The translations under genes were made by a program, and so were the position numbers. Positions 11,101 through 55,878 of a stretch of 64,000 bases of DNA are shown piece after piece (position 1 is the stretch's first letter; the number at the start of each line of letters is the position of its first letter). This DNA is from Diadema setosum (taxonomy: Eukaryota; Echinodermata; Echinoidea; Diadematoida; Diadematidae), in NCBI RefSeq assembly GCF_964275005.1, contig NC_092697.1, positions 21,364,138-21,428,137 on the forward strand, in the 5' to 3' direction. Under the pieces are notes generated by a model that was given only the letters and a program-made list of their open reading frames with translations, had not been told where the DNA came from and did not search any database.

Positions 11101-14100
11101 CTGAAGTTTTGTAAGATGATTCTGATTGCATTGTATGCTATTATTGAATAAATATAGACCAATGCAAGATCTCGGTTTTTTAACGATGAAACATCTCATA
11201 TCTCTTCCAAAATAAGAGGTATTTCATAACAGAGCAAAACATTTCTAAGCACTCAAGTGATCTGCTCCCACTTTGTGAGAGCAACCATAACTGCATGATA
11301 ATATCATCTGGAAGGATCACTTTACAAATCAATTTGTGGGGGATAAATGATAATTTTCTGAAGGTGATAACACTTGTGAATAAGACATATTTTCTCTGCA
11401 ATCATGACCTTTTCAGAAAGCTTTCCGTGTCAAGGCTACAACTTCCCAATCAATATCGACACTAACTGATTAATTACTGCACATGGGGCTGATGAAAGCC
11501 ACTTGTAATTGGGGGAAAACCCAACTGTAGTGTTGTTGATGGGACAGTTGATTTCTTCCTCACATGTGGTGCCATTTTATGTTTCACCATACAATTAATA
11601 ATGGTAACCCATGAATACATCAAACACTGAAGCTCAAACAAAATGACATGCAAAACATTTTGAACATGTAACACATAATGGTATATTTACACACTTGTTG
11701 CTCGTCAACTGCCATGGAATAAATCCATGACATTAAATGGCACTGACACTTACTTGTTTTAACGTCACTTAAACTGTATTGTGAAGTATGATAAAAGCAC
11801 TGAAATAAGGCTGAACTCGCTTGCTAGAAACCAATATCAACTTTATAACCAGTGGAGTACAGTAAAGGCTTATCATGTTGTGTTGTTGTATACTTTATCT
11901 GCTTCAAAGAAGTTCATCTCACTCTGAGCTACCATGTGAACACACAAAACATCATGTTTGGATATATGCATATTGGCCGGTTGGTATAGAAACAAAATGG
12001 TTTTTGGTATGGAAGCAAAAAAAAAAAAAAAAAAAAAAAAACCACAAACGAGTCATAATTGATAAGTTAGAGACTTATCCAACTTGAAAATTACACATAC
12101 TTGCACACATACAAACGTCAGATTTGTGATGGATTTATAGACATTTTGTTGATATATGTACTACCAATTATAATTTCATTTCATTTCTCCAGAGTCCACA
12201 TCAAACAGTGTGCACTTGGCACATCTTCATTCTATTTTTTTCCTTTTTTTTAACACACGTTTCAAACTATTCAATTCAAACAACTTTGTTCAAATTCTCA
12301 TTTCTGCCCATTATCACTATCACCCAGTTAATGTGATATATAAAGCAGCATTTCCTTCAGAACTCTCAAATCTAACCACTGCATGCTCTTGCAATTCAAT
12401 CACTGCAAATCAGAAATTTCACTTCTGTTTTTAGGCAATATTGGATGACAAACAATGGGCATCAAACTGTGAAATGACTTATGGAGAAAGAAATTATCGA
12501 CCCATTGAGGATGGGCTGATTTTACTATAACATACATTTCCCATAGACACCTGCCTGAGTATACTTGGGACTAGTCTTCAACAGGTTAAAGCATGAGAAC
12601 TAGTGCACTTGGTCCCTCCCCTTTTGCTGTAACTTAATATTCTTCATGGAACACTGAAACAGATGCTTTTAATGGTAATAAGGAGCTGAAGCAAGAACGA
12701 GACAATGAATGGAACAAGTACATGCAAATCAAAAAAAAAAAAAAAAAAAAAGGAGAAAGACTATGCATATCACAAATCTCCTCAATTAATTACACAGGAT
12801 TCCCATTGCTAAATGCATCTACTACAAGGTTAATGGAATGACACACAAGTGCATTTATAAACAGGCACCAAGTTACATATCCAATATCTTCTTTTTTTTT
12901 TTCATACCACTTATCAAAAAACATTGGCTTCTCATCCTTCCCCCTCCCATTCTAGAATTGTCTCCCCTCATCAATTATTGCCTGCAAAGACAACTGACAG
13001 TTTGCACAAACTTTACTGCACCGTCTGTCTAAGTAGCTTACTTCTGATAATTTTTTTTCTTTTATTTCAAGTCTGCCTACTCTGTGTGTTGTTGTTTTTT
13101 GTCACAAATGTACAATTGTTGTATTTGAAGGACTCTGCAACTTATGATGAAAATTATTACATAAATGTTAATCTTGTATTATGCTTTACGATCACCAATT
13201 TAATGTGCTCTTGGACATTTTTATGACGGCATGCTTTGAGCATTAAAAAAAAAAAAAAAAATGTTGAGGGGAACAGATTCAAACATGCACTTCTACAAGG
13301 ATTCTTCATTCAAATCTATCTCATCATATTATGATCTTGGCTTGAATAGTTGAAGATATAAAGAAAAGTTGTGGCCAGAATCTGGCAATTCCCTTTTCAG
13401 AAACATTCTAGCAAAGCATATGTTACCAAAGACGTAATATCATTTCTTCTTGTGAATATATTACTTGCAGTATTAAAAAGGCAAGAAGAGACAGAAAGAA
13501 AAGATGCAACTTGTTTGATTTACAAGTCCAGAGTACCTAAATTACCATAAAAGGTGTGACACCGTAATTCACAGAGCTTCTTGCACAACCATGCATATAA
13601 GTATAGTTCAGAGGACTTGTCATATGGTTTCTAAGAATCCCATCCCTAAAAGATATCAAATAATTTCTCAAGAGTGTTATCATCTCCAGACTTAACTCTA
13701 AGAGTCAAAGTCTCATATCAAAGTGATAATTGCTTTAGAATCTGGTTCAAAACTTTGCAATTACTTTTTCCACTGACAAACCTGCGTGATATGGTACTGG
13801 CACATGGCTTTAAGCAGATGATCTAAATACAAATTCACTATGTGATGGAAATGGAACAGCAGATTAGACACATCTATTCACCATTACATATCTACAGGTT
13901 TTGGAATCTACAAAATCTAACTGACAAGGATTGTGCTTTGCAGAGTACCCATTAAGAGTGTTCAGAATTTACTCTGTCCTTTGAGCTAGCTGGCCGGTGG
14001 AAATACGAATAAAACAAACAACACCAACAAAAAGCACCTACCAAAGAACTTCAAACCAAAACCCACATGAAGATGTTGAGCCCAGTTACTGTGTGATAAA

Positions 14101-14192
14101 ACATGCTGTACCAACTCTCATGAGGCTGATAATGGTAAAACATACATTTCAACCCTCTCAGGGTTGCCTAGGCTACAGCTGCAGGCTATGCA
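8200..14192 (-). other. Probable 3' UTR and downstream flank of the kinesin-13 gene
   Basis: About 6 kb with no credible coding ORF and, unlike the rest of the window, no recognisable MITE or LINE. It holds homopolymer and dinucleotide runs (8564-8592, 10214-10262, 10434-10468, 12019-12041, 12730-12751, 13244-13261). Minus-strand AATAAA hexamers appear as TTTATT at several places, for example near 13057, 9828 and 8214, so the cleavage site cannot be fixed from sequence alone. The 3' UTR label is inference from position. Confidence 0.4.
8564..8592. repeat. (C)n(AC)n run
   Basis: Poly-C run passing directly into CA dinucleotides. Confidence 0.85.
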
Positions 14193-47017
<32,825 letters not shown>

Positions 47018-47620
47018 CTTGCCGGAATTTATCACCATGCGACGACGAAAAACAAAACTCAGGTGTGCCCGGTTGATTCACTGTGAACAACGTCTTATGT
47101 GTTGACTATTAAGACCCTTTTAGTCGACTTATGATAGGGACTATCTGACTAACGTTAGCTCACTAGTGCGGTAACGAGTCCATCCGGCATTGGTTTCAGT
47201 TGGAACCAGTTGCTAGCTAGCTAGCAGATCACATCGCTCGCCAGGCAGGGCGGCGGGCGGCAGGCAGGCTAGGTACGTACACACGCAGCCAGGATCGAGA
47301 GGCTCACCGACTGTTCCACGGTACTGTACGTATACGTACCCGTACGTTCGAACAGTCGTACATTACTATTCAAACCAAAGATAAAGTACCGGTAAGCGCA
47401 CGTTGATTCAAATCCACATAACACAGGTCACCTTCTTCGATCGTAACGATTCAAACGGGTGTTTGGTGCACGCGTGCGCAGACATTCCATAGACACAATA
47501 CTGAGTACTCTGAGCTCGATCTCCATGGCGCGCGTCGATACAATCGACGACGGAGTGTTCGACCTCGTTGGAGACAAGCGCTGGCAACTCTGAGTGCTAC
47601 ATTATTTTTTTTTTTCTTTT
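47018..47620 (-). promoter_or_regulatory. Putative promoter/5' UTR region of the kinesin-13 gene
   Basis: Immediately upstream of the start codon, this stretch is richer in CpG than the introns (CGTACG, GCGCGC, CGATCG occurrences) and has repeated CTAG and CAGG(C) motifs around 47210-47275. No convincing TATA box is visible, as expected for a housekeeping CpG promoter. A hAT-like element begins at 47746, giving an outer limit to unique sequence. The transcription start is not determinable here. Confidence 0.45.
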
Positions 47621-47821
47621 GTTTTCAACTACTTGCAAAACACTCGCGGAAACATGGATTTTACTTGTCAGAAAAGAAAGTCTATAGAATAAAAGAAAAT
47701 GATACGTCTTGTCTCTCTCGGGCAATCATTCTTTTGCATAAACAGCAGGCCCGTAGCCAGGATTTTTCAAGGGGGGGTGCGGTCACTAAAAAAACGGACC
47801 TTCGGTACCAACACCAATGAT

Positions 47822-47876
47822 GACACACACACACGCACACACACACACACACACGCAATTATATATATATATATAT
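47822..47876. repeat. (AC)n and (AT)n microsatellites
   Basis: CACACACACACGCACAC run followed by TATATATATATAT within the hAT-like element. Confidence 0.85.
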
Positions 47877-48702
47877 TCTTTGGACGACCGAACCACAAAA
47901 GTTGTATAAGAATTTGCGCGCGAAGCGCGCCGCAAATTTTGAATTTTGACTGTTTTAATGACGTTTTAAAGTCTCGAGGAAATGTTTATTTTTGTTTGTT
48001 GCATGCAATCGCGTTACGGTATTTCATCTAGGAAATAGTAAAAACTCATTTTGCCAGGAAGTTGCAAAGTTTAATTGTGTTCGAGACTCTGCGCGCGTAG
48101 CGCGCCGCAAAATTGAGAATAGTGATTTTCCTGGTGTTGTTTTAACTTTAATTTTTATTTTTTCTATTGTATACCCGCGTTAGCAGGCCTGAAGCCAGGA
48201 TTTTTAAAGGAAGGGGGGATTGCGTTAATTACAAAACGGTCCTTTGATACTGTCCCGGGAGGGGTAATAGAGACAATTAAAAGGTGGACACCATGCTCAT
48301 ACATGAACTTTCAAAATGGCCCCTAAACGAGTAAATCAAATGTCAAATGTCATATTAACCATCTGGCTAAGAAGGTTTTCTTTGTGAAATTTGGAGGTCA
48401 GTGAAATTCAAAAATTAAACATCCGTTAGCCATTGGAAGAAGTTGAGTGCAAATTCAGACCTAAGGTTTAGTGCTCAGATGTTTTCCTATTTGATTTGAT
48501 CTGTCTTACTGTGCACACTAAGATACATACTGGAATGGTTATTTCTTATTCATTAAATTAAAGTAGCATATTTGGTTACTAGCTGTCTCTACGCATTTTC
48601 GAATTTGGGCTGCAAAGAGATCCACTACCTTTAGAAGTTAGAAGAGAGATAAGTAAATAATGATAAAATAAACAAACAAAAAAGAATGAGTTTCTTTTGT
48701 AT

Positions 48703-49095
48703 ATCTGACAAACTTTTTACTTTACCATTTTACTTCATAGCTCAGCACTTTCCATTCTCTCTCATACCCTCTTACCCATTACATTTAAATGAAATACAAC
48801 TAAAATGAGTTTGCGTGCCTGCATAATACTCTTTGGAAATTATAAGTGAAAATGTTCTTAGGTTTTGGCTCACTTTAAAATGAGAACCAATAGAACTGTC
48901 ACAACATGAGAAAATGTATAAGTAATAATAAACACTACATTTCCGAATTTGGCCTGCAAAGAAATCCGCTACCTGTAAGTTAGAAAAGAGATTAGTAAAT
49001 AATGATAAAATAAACAACAAAAAAGAATGAGTTTCTACCGCCGTATCCAGAACAAAGAGCCTGAAACGGTGCAGGCTCAAGAAATCGTTTGTACT
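48703..49095 (+). repeat. Direct repeat, copy 1 (~393 bp)
   Basis: Begins ATCTGACAAACTTTTTAC and ends AAGAAATCGTTTGTACT; nearly identical to 49341-49734 in the same element. Confidence 0.9.
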
Positions 49096-49340
49096 GTAAT
49101 ACGTCTTGAAGTACTGTGTGATACTGTTGACTCAGACTTCTACAAAGCTGTAAGTGAGAATTGTAATCCAATCCGACTCATTACCTGAGATATTTATGAA
49201 AATATATCAATAAAGAATGTAAATCAAATAACAATGCGTCACAATGCAGTCTAACGCTCTCACAATGCTATCATACATAGGGTTTTTCACTGACTGTTTT
49301 TACTCCGGAGCTCTTGCAATATTCAGGCTTTTGTAATACT

Positions 49341-49734
49341 ATCTGACAAACTTTTTACTTTACCATTTTACTTCATAGCTCAGCACCTTCCATTCTCTCT
49401 CATACCCTCTTACCATTACATTTAAATGAAATACAACTAAAATGAGTTTGCGTGCCTGCATAATACTCTTTGGAAATTATAAGTGAGAATGTTCTTAGGT
49501 TTTGGCTCACTTTAAAATGAGAACCAATAGAACTGTCACAACATGAGAAAATGTATAAGTAATAATCAACAGTACATTTCCAAATTCGGCCTGCAAAGAA
49601 ATCCGCTACCTGTAAGTTAGAAAAGAGATTATTAAATAATGATGAAATAAACAACAAAAAAAAAAGAATGAGTTTCTACCGCCGTATCCAGAACAGAGCC
49701 TGAAACGGTGCAGGCTCAAGAAATCGTTTGTACT
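49341..49734 (+). repeat. Direct repeat, copy 2 (~394 bp)
   Basis: Same limits as 48703-49095 with only scattered differences, so the duplication is recent relative to surrounding repeats. Confidence 0.9.
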
Positions 49735-50439
49735 AATTAAATATGCTCAAATTCGTCAAATTTGGACTGTTCGCCATGTATAGACAATTCTACTCATAAG
49801 GTACTTTTCTGATCTAATTTACGTCACTGCTACAAATGTTACAATAAAGATATATACACATAAATAATCCCTAAAGTGTCCACTTTCAGAATCCGGGCGC
49901 CCCAAGTTTGCTTCTTAAACAGCTTAAAAGTTATGGCAGATTTTGTGGAAAATGCGTCGATTTTTGACCCGTTTTACGTGTTGTAGCGTTCGCGCGGAAG
50001 CGCGGCTTCGCAGATGACCGAAAGTTTTCAATATGTAATAGCTCGCACAAATTGATACATAACATTTGTGTTTGTGTGCATGGGGACGATCCGATGGTTC
50101 ATACAACAAAAGGGTTTCGTACAATTATTTTTAACATTGTTAAACGTACTCTTCCACATTTACGTAGCATATAATGTGTCTTTATATTTATTTGGTTGTT
50201 ATCTTGAGAATTGCTAAAAACCGTTATTATGAAAAAGTGGACCTTTCAGAATTTGGGGGGGGGGGGGGGTGCGTACGCACCCGACGCACCCCCCCCCCCC
50301 CCTGGCTACGGGCCTGAACAGGACACTCTAGAGAAACATACTTGGTTCAATCAAGGCAGTGTTGGTGTTACGTATATTGCATTGGAGTTTCTCCGCACAG
50401 TACTGGTTGAAGTATAAGGATTCATGTTTTGAACATTCC

Positions 50440-50776
50440 TAAGTGAGATAATGAAAAGCCTCTTCTGAAATATGAAAGAGCATGTAATTTTAAGAAGGAT
50501 TCAACGTTTATTTGATGAAAATTGGTTTTCAAATGGCTGAGATATCCAAAAAAGTGCTAATAATAAAAGGCGACATGCCCCAACTGTATTAGTATCTCTT
50601 TGTTTCACCTTGTTTTTGGATATCTCAGCCATTTCAAAATCGATTTTCATCGAATAAACTTTTGATACCCCTTAGAACTGCACGCTCTTTCACATCTCAT
50701 AGAGTGGTTTCTGAATATCTCACAAAACGTTAAAAGCTAAATCTTCACCTCGACCAGAACTGTACACACCCTTTAA
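50440..50776. mobile_element. Foldback MITE, family F, copy C
   Basis: GGCTGAGATATCCAAAAA in the left arm mirrors TTTTTGGATATCTCAGCC in the right; ATTTGATGAAAATTGGTTTT mirrors AAATCGATTTTCATCGAATA. Right end ACCCTTTAA carries TTAA. Left limit approximate. Confidence 0.75.
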
Positions 50777-50779
50777 ATT

Positions 50780-53700
50780 ACTAGTGTTGATGTTGCTGAA
50801 ATGAAATTGAAGTGCGTTACATCACGATCATTATCTTTGTGCTTCTAGTATCTGTATGGCTGATTTCGTGGGTTTGTACGTATATAGGGGAAAGCGAAAA
50901 AAAGGTGGCTTTAAAACTTTTTGTTTGTCCAATTCAGGCAAGCATTTTTCTCACTGTTCCACTAAACAACACTTGCCCAACTTTCATTTTCACTTGCCCC
51001 GGGCAATTGGGCAAGCGTTTATGTAGCATCCTGGAAATCAAAAAGATTTTGCGTCATCTCTTTGCATGTAACAAAACTTTCTGGCCGTTTTGACGTCCAC
51101 CGAACCCTACCAAGTTTCATTCCCCAGAAACCCACCTCACGAAATGTCAAAACTGAAGTATGAGAGGATGTTTTTAAGAAAAAAAAAAGACAACGTAAAC
51201 TGTGTTGCGTTATCTCTCATGTGCTAATCAACAGTTAGGTCCTAACCTGGGGCGCAGCAAACAAGCGGGAGGGGGTGACAGCTTTTGCATTTATTTTTCA
51301 ACGATCTGTTACACACTTTGGGTGGTCAATTTTCCGTATGATACAAAACCCAAGTTGGTTAATTAAAGTTGCGATAAAAAATCCAACCAAATACTGCAGT
51401 TGTTGCATGGTTTCTCATTTACTAATCACATTACTTGAAAATTTGATATCTGTATTATAAGTGCAGCATTATAGGCCTATGCAACCTGGAAGCGAAGGAG
51501 GGTGTGGGGGTGGGCATCTCCCCTCCCTTTACACGAATAAAGGAGCTATACTGCGTTTGTACAAAGGTTAAGTTCAGTGATGTGGTATGTAGGCCCTACG
51601 CACATTTGTTGCCATTATTTTACAATTTCAAGTAATTTTACAATTTTAAAGTAAGACAAATTGATATTCGGGGAAAATGCGAGTTGGCTGATTGTGGCAG
51701 CCAATATACTTAGTAATTATGTTGACTTACGCCCTACTCGCAGCAGTTCCGCACGCACGTCTTCACTGTACAGTGGAGATGGACCGCGGGCGGGAGGGAG
51801 GGCGGGTACGTGGCAGGAGGCGTATATACCTTTTTCCCGGTTCCATGACTTTGCTATTGCAAATTTGATGTAAATGCTGGAAAAAAAAGGAATTGTAAAT
51901 GACGTGCCATTTTGCCACAATTTGGAGTAGTTGTAACTTTTGCTGACTGGGTTGTATCATCAGGGGGTCCTGTGTCATCAATTTAGTCAGCGCTTACAAG
52001 TTGTCAATCGCTCTGACAATTTCAGTAAAATCCTTGGTTTTGATTGGCTGAGAAGCTTTGGTCACTGACTTTTGCTATGGTAATTGTCATAGAGACTGAC
52101 AACTTGTCATGGCTGACAACTTTGATGAAACGGTGCCCAGATCAATCGCTATACTGTGAGAAGAGTTTATTCCATAGAGCTCTATTATTTCAGCTCTATA
52201 TGGTTTATTCCCACTCTCTTATAGCCGACGTAGCTGGCGCAAATCGATCTGGGAGAATGGGCTCGTATTTTGAGGAAAGTGAGTATTGCCCCATGTCTCA
52301 GTTGAAAGTTTTTCCTTGTAATTGCAAGGGGCTTCAAACAGCTTCTTGGTAATTGTTTGCGAATGTGGATGGCTTCCCTTATCCATTGTGAGGTTTTAAC
52401 TGTCTCTGGCTAGGATGGAACACTTCCTCCAGACGTGTGGTGATTTTCATTGGCCACATTGTCACTGATTGCCAACTTGTGCATATTGGAGGTGGATTCC
52501 TTCCTTTTCCCTCTTGTAAAGTGGGATGAGCTATAACTGCATCAACCTCTTGTTGTATTCATTTTTTACTGGTCCAAAATTTCCTAGCTGTTTCTCCAGG
52601 TATAGGTGTTCTCACAGTTACCACAATAACTGACATGGAATCTGGTAGCATACACCTGCTTGATCATCGATGGATCGTTTATCTGTGTACCAAAATGTTC
52701 CTGAGTTTTATGTGTGGCTTGAACGCTGTGGAAATATGATATTTTTGATAGATCCTTTGCAAAGCTTCAGAAATTCCCTTCACATTTGAGATGGTCACCA
52801 ATTCCTTCGTTTGACTGGTTAGCCATGTCTGTGGATTCTCCTTGACCTGTTTTCCACCATCATTCCCCTTGAGTAGGCGAAAGTCTCAAATTGCAACTGA
52901 TTTGGGCAACACGAGCTATAGTTGACATTCCAATGAGATGAATCTTTTCAGTGATATGTCATACAGAGAATAATGAAGTCGATCAAATCAGAAAGCAAGT
53001 TTTGGGGACTTGCGCATTTCCATACACATTTGACCCTTGCCCTCTGAACTTCATGACCCACAATGTTCAAGACTTGCTGGTAATATGAACAATTATACGG
53101 CTCCGTGTTCTGTTTAATGTTCAGCAGTAAATAGTCGTAAAAAAATGAAAAAGTCGTAAATGATGCTTTACATGAAAACAGAATACACGCATGCTGATAC
53201 TGCATGGTGTGATGTTTATTTCCTGTGTGGTGCGTGTAACTGTTACAGTACACATTCAGGAACAACTTTCTTGTTATATACCAAATCATGGTCCAGTCTG
53301 CATCGAAATGAAATCAAATACACCTGTGGATTGAGTGAATATAGGAAATAATTATTAGAACACATCAGTAAAAGTTTACAGAAAATCGGTCAATCCGTAG
53401 AAAGTTATAATTGATTATAAATTCAAAATAAGTGAGAATTCCACAATGTTTTATTAAACATAAAAAGTATAGGGTCTATAGGCCTATATACACATTCCCT
53501 CGACTATATTAATGGCATCACGTTTTGGGAAATGCTCTGCTCTGTAAAAGATGTATATCAAGATATAACAGACTACAGCACCGGCTTTTCTAAAGACAAC
53601 TGCATGGATTAAAATGTGTGAACATAGGCCTACAGAAGAGATGCATTTTACATTAATGCATTTATAGCAATTCGTACAATAGCAGCAACCCAGGAGCAGC

Positions 53701-54240
53701 AAACTGTTCCTGTAATGTTGTCGTATAATAGGTATAGGCCCTAAAGTGATAAATGACCTTCAACACAATAATCATACGATTGAATTAGCAAGAATGCACT
53801 TAAAAAAAGAAGAAGATAATTTTGACAATGCAGTGAAACTAAAGATTAATACATGAACCTGCAAGCAAAATGAATGCCGGTGAAAAGAAACGTATTCAGG
53901 CAACATAAAAGAGAATTTATAATGATGATAGCCAAAAGAGATTTTGTACAATATCATATTTTGGAAACTATATGGGCTCCGAACACCAAAGTACTGAATA
54001 CCACAACGAGTCGAATATACAGACCCATTCACCATTAATATCATGATGAAAGTATAATTCTTCGGATCACTACATCATAAGCGAATCATTAGTGAAACAT
54101 ACGAGCTATAAATTCCTTGTGTATACAGGGTTAATACGCATTCAGGAGGAGCGGGCCGATGGCAAGGCATGGTCTTATAGTTCGTCCAATCAAATCTATT
54201 TTCAGTAGACCATCTTTATATCAAATACGGTATCATGAGG
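50780..54240. other. Intergenic DNA, no gene seen
   Basis: Apart from the MITE at 51963-52138 this is AT-rich sequence with small ORFs lacking domains. Short GGGCAAG/CTTGCCC words recur at ~50935-51015. Confidence 0.5.
51963..52138. mobile_element. GGGCCC-type foldback MITE, diverged copy
   Basis: TTACAAGTTGTCAATCGCTC mirrors GACTGACAACTTGTCATGGC; GGTTTTGATTGGCTGAGAAG lies at the loop. Right end ATGAAACGGTGCCC recalls the family terminus. Confidence 0.6.
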
Positions 54241-54243
54241 GCA

Positions 54244-54410
54244 ATTACCCCCAGAAGACAATTACCCCCCCCCCCCCCCAAACCCGGCTAAATAGTGGTC
54301 AGTGATAACATAAAGTAAAGATTGGGGTTAGGTTTAGGGTTAGAATTTGGTATATTATATAGGGTTAGGATAAGGTCACGGATTACGATTAGGGTTAGGG
54401 TCACGGGAAG
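54244..54410. repeat. Poly-C run and degenerate TTAGGG-like stretch
   Basis: Poly-C at ~54267-54281, then GGGGTTAGG, TTTAGGGTTAG, AGGGTTAGG and TTAGGGTTAGGG scattered from 54324 to 54391, mixed with unrelated bases. Confidence 0.6.
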
Positions 54411-54489
54411 GGTCTGGGGTAATTGTTCATGGGTGATTTCCCTAGTTATTATGAAATACACCGTTCCCCATCCCAAAGTAGTCTGATCA

Positions 54490-54998
54490 TGATTGTCACG
54501 TATGACTTCCAAAGTATAGTGAACCTATCTAAGCGCAGTCATAGGGCCTACAGTTTAGAAGTTAGACTGCTGACGACAAAAGCGAAAAATCGACCACCTC
54601 CACGATTTTTACACAATAATCTTACTCCTCTTTCAGCACAGGACTATATTATCAAACAGGCTACTCAGTTGACGAGAGCCTCGCAACCACACTCCTATCA
54701 GGTGCCATATTCGAGAACTGAATCGCATCGCCATTCGTTCTTCCCAAGAACTGTAAGGAACTGGAATTCCCTGTCGTCAGAAATTGTTTCAGCGCCATCT
54801 GTGGGTTCATTTCGAAACCGTCTCACGGTTGATCACAGTGGCTAGTTATTTTCGTCAAATTTTCTATGTGCTTGTAAATATCTGTAAGTGGTTGTGTTAT
54901 GATGTAATTATAGCACCAGTCTGCAAGAATCTTCAGTCTATTGAAGGAGGCAGACTTAATCAGAAGAAGAAGAAGAAGAAGAAGAAGAAGAAGAAGAA
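54490..54998 (+). pseudogene. 5'-truncated non-LTR retrotransposon 3' end with (GAA)n tail
   Basis: Plus-strand translation from ~54530 to 54842 includes RAYSLEVRLLTTKAKNRPPP, HSYQVPYSRTESHRHSFFPR, TVRNWNSLSSEIVSAPSVGS and FRNRL, then a stop. This is the standard C-terminus of LINE ORF2 (S.FFPRTVRdWN.LP...V.a.s..sFk.rL). A ~120 bp 3' UTR and (GAA)n tract (54963-54998) follow, as in LINEs with microsatellite tails. Upstream ORF2 is absent. Confidence 0.85.
54963..54998 (+). repeat. (GAA)n tail
   Basis: About twelve triplets at the end of the LINE fragment. Confidence 0.9.
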
Positions 54999-55419
54999 TT
55001 CCAAATATTGATAAACATTCACCACCAATAATCTAACACGGTGTACCAGGGCGAGGTTCCGCGAAAGTCCACTGAATGGCGTGCTCACTTCGCGAGGACG
55101 GCGTCGTTGAAGATGAGGGCGAAGGACGAGATCGGGGCGAAAAACGAGAGCACGACGGGTCCAGAGCAAGATGAAACGGGAACGGGATGACGGTCGACCG
55201 GATGCTCGATGTGGATGAGGCAAGGAACAAAGAGTCAGAGTTGATTAAAACGATGTGTATAGATGCCGCATTGTGGCAGTCATCGGAAGATATTGAGCGG
55301 ACATTATCCTCTTATACACGTGTATTATGTAGAGTCAACAGTTTCTAATTGCCGGTTGTAATAAACTGATTTTGGGCTGCGGTGCTGTTCTCCTCTCAGA
55401 AAAACTGCTTATTCCAGGC

Positions 55420-55560
55420 TGTCGAGGCATGGGCAGAAAAGCGAGGACTGCCAGGCGAAACAAAGTCCTCAAAGTTTTCAGCCAAAAGTTGTGGAGAAGC
55501 AAGGACTGCATGACGGAACAAAGTCCTCTCAAAGTTTTCAGCCAAAAGTTATGAAGTGTG
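55420..55560 (+). repeat. Short tandem duplication (~70 bp period)
   Basis: ACAAAGTCCTCAAAGTTTTC at ~55460 reappears as ACAAAGTCCTCTCAAAGTTT at ~55519, each followed by AGCCAAAAGTT. Confidence 0.75.
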
Positions 55561-55878
55561 GAGAAAAATCAGCTAGACGAGCTGATCTCGGGCAGCATAA
55601 TCAGTGGTCAATGGCAATTTTAATGTCTTGCTATTTTCAAGTTTTCAGGTTTTTTTTTTTTTTATATGGCTCGGTCATGACAGTGGAGTGGAGGTCGTGG
55701 TCAAACTCACTTCCTATTGAGGGGTCAAAGATGCACACGAAGTCTCCGTCCAGTCTGGGGTCAGATATTGTTTTTAGCTGCCTGGAATTAGGACGCGTCA
55801 GTCAGACAGCAACTGGTATATTTCCCTGTCATCTTCAAGTATTCCTATTTTCTTTCATGCATCTATTTGCCCTGAACT

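Larger units (their letters stand above)
47746..50316. mobile_element. hAT-like non-autonomous element (CAGGCCCGTAGCCAGG ends)
   Basis: CAGGCCCGTAGCCAGG (47746-47761) is the exact reverse complement of CCTGGCTACGGGCCTG (50301-50316), flanked by AACAG on both sides. The CAGG..CGTAGCCAGG form is typical of hAT terminal repeats. Near both ends lie G or C runs. A second, inner near-terminus (GCAGGCCTGAAGCCAGG at ~48184) and doubled GCGCGC(G)AAGCGCGCCGCAAA motifs (47916, 48091) show internal rearrangement. No transposase. Sits just upstream of the kinesin promoter. Confidence 0.8.
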
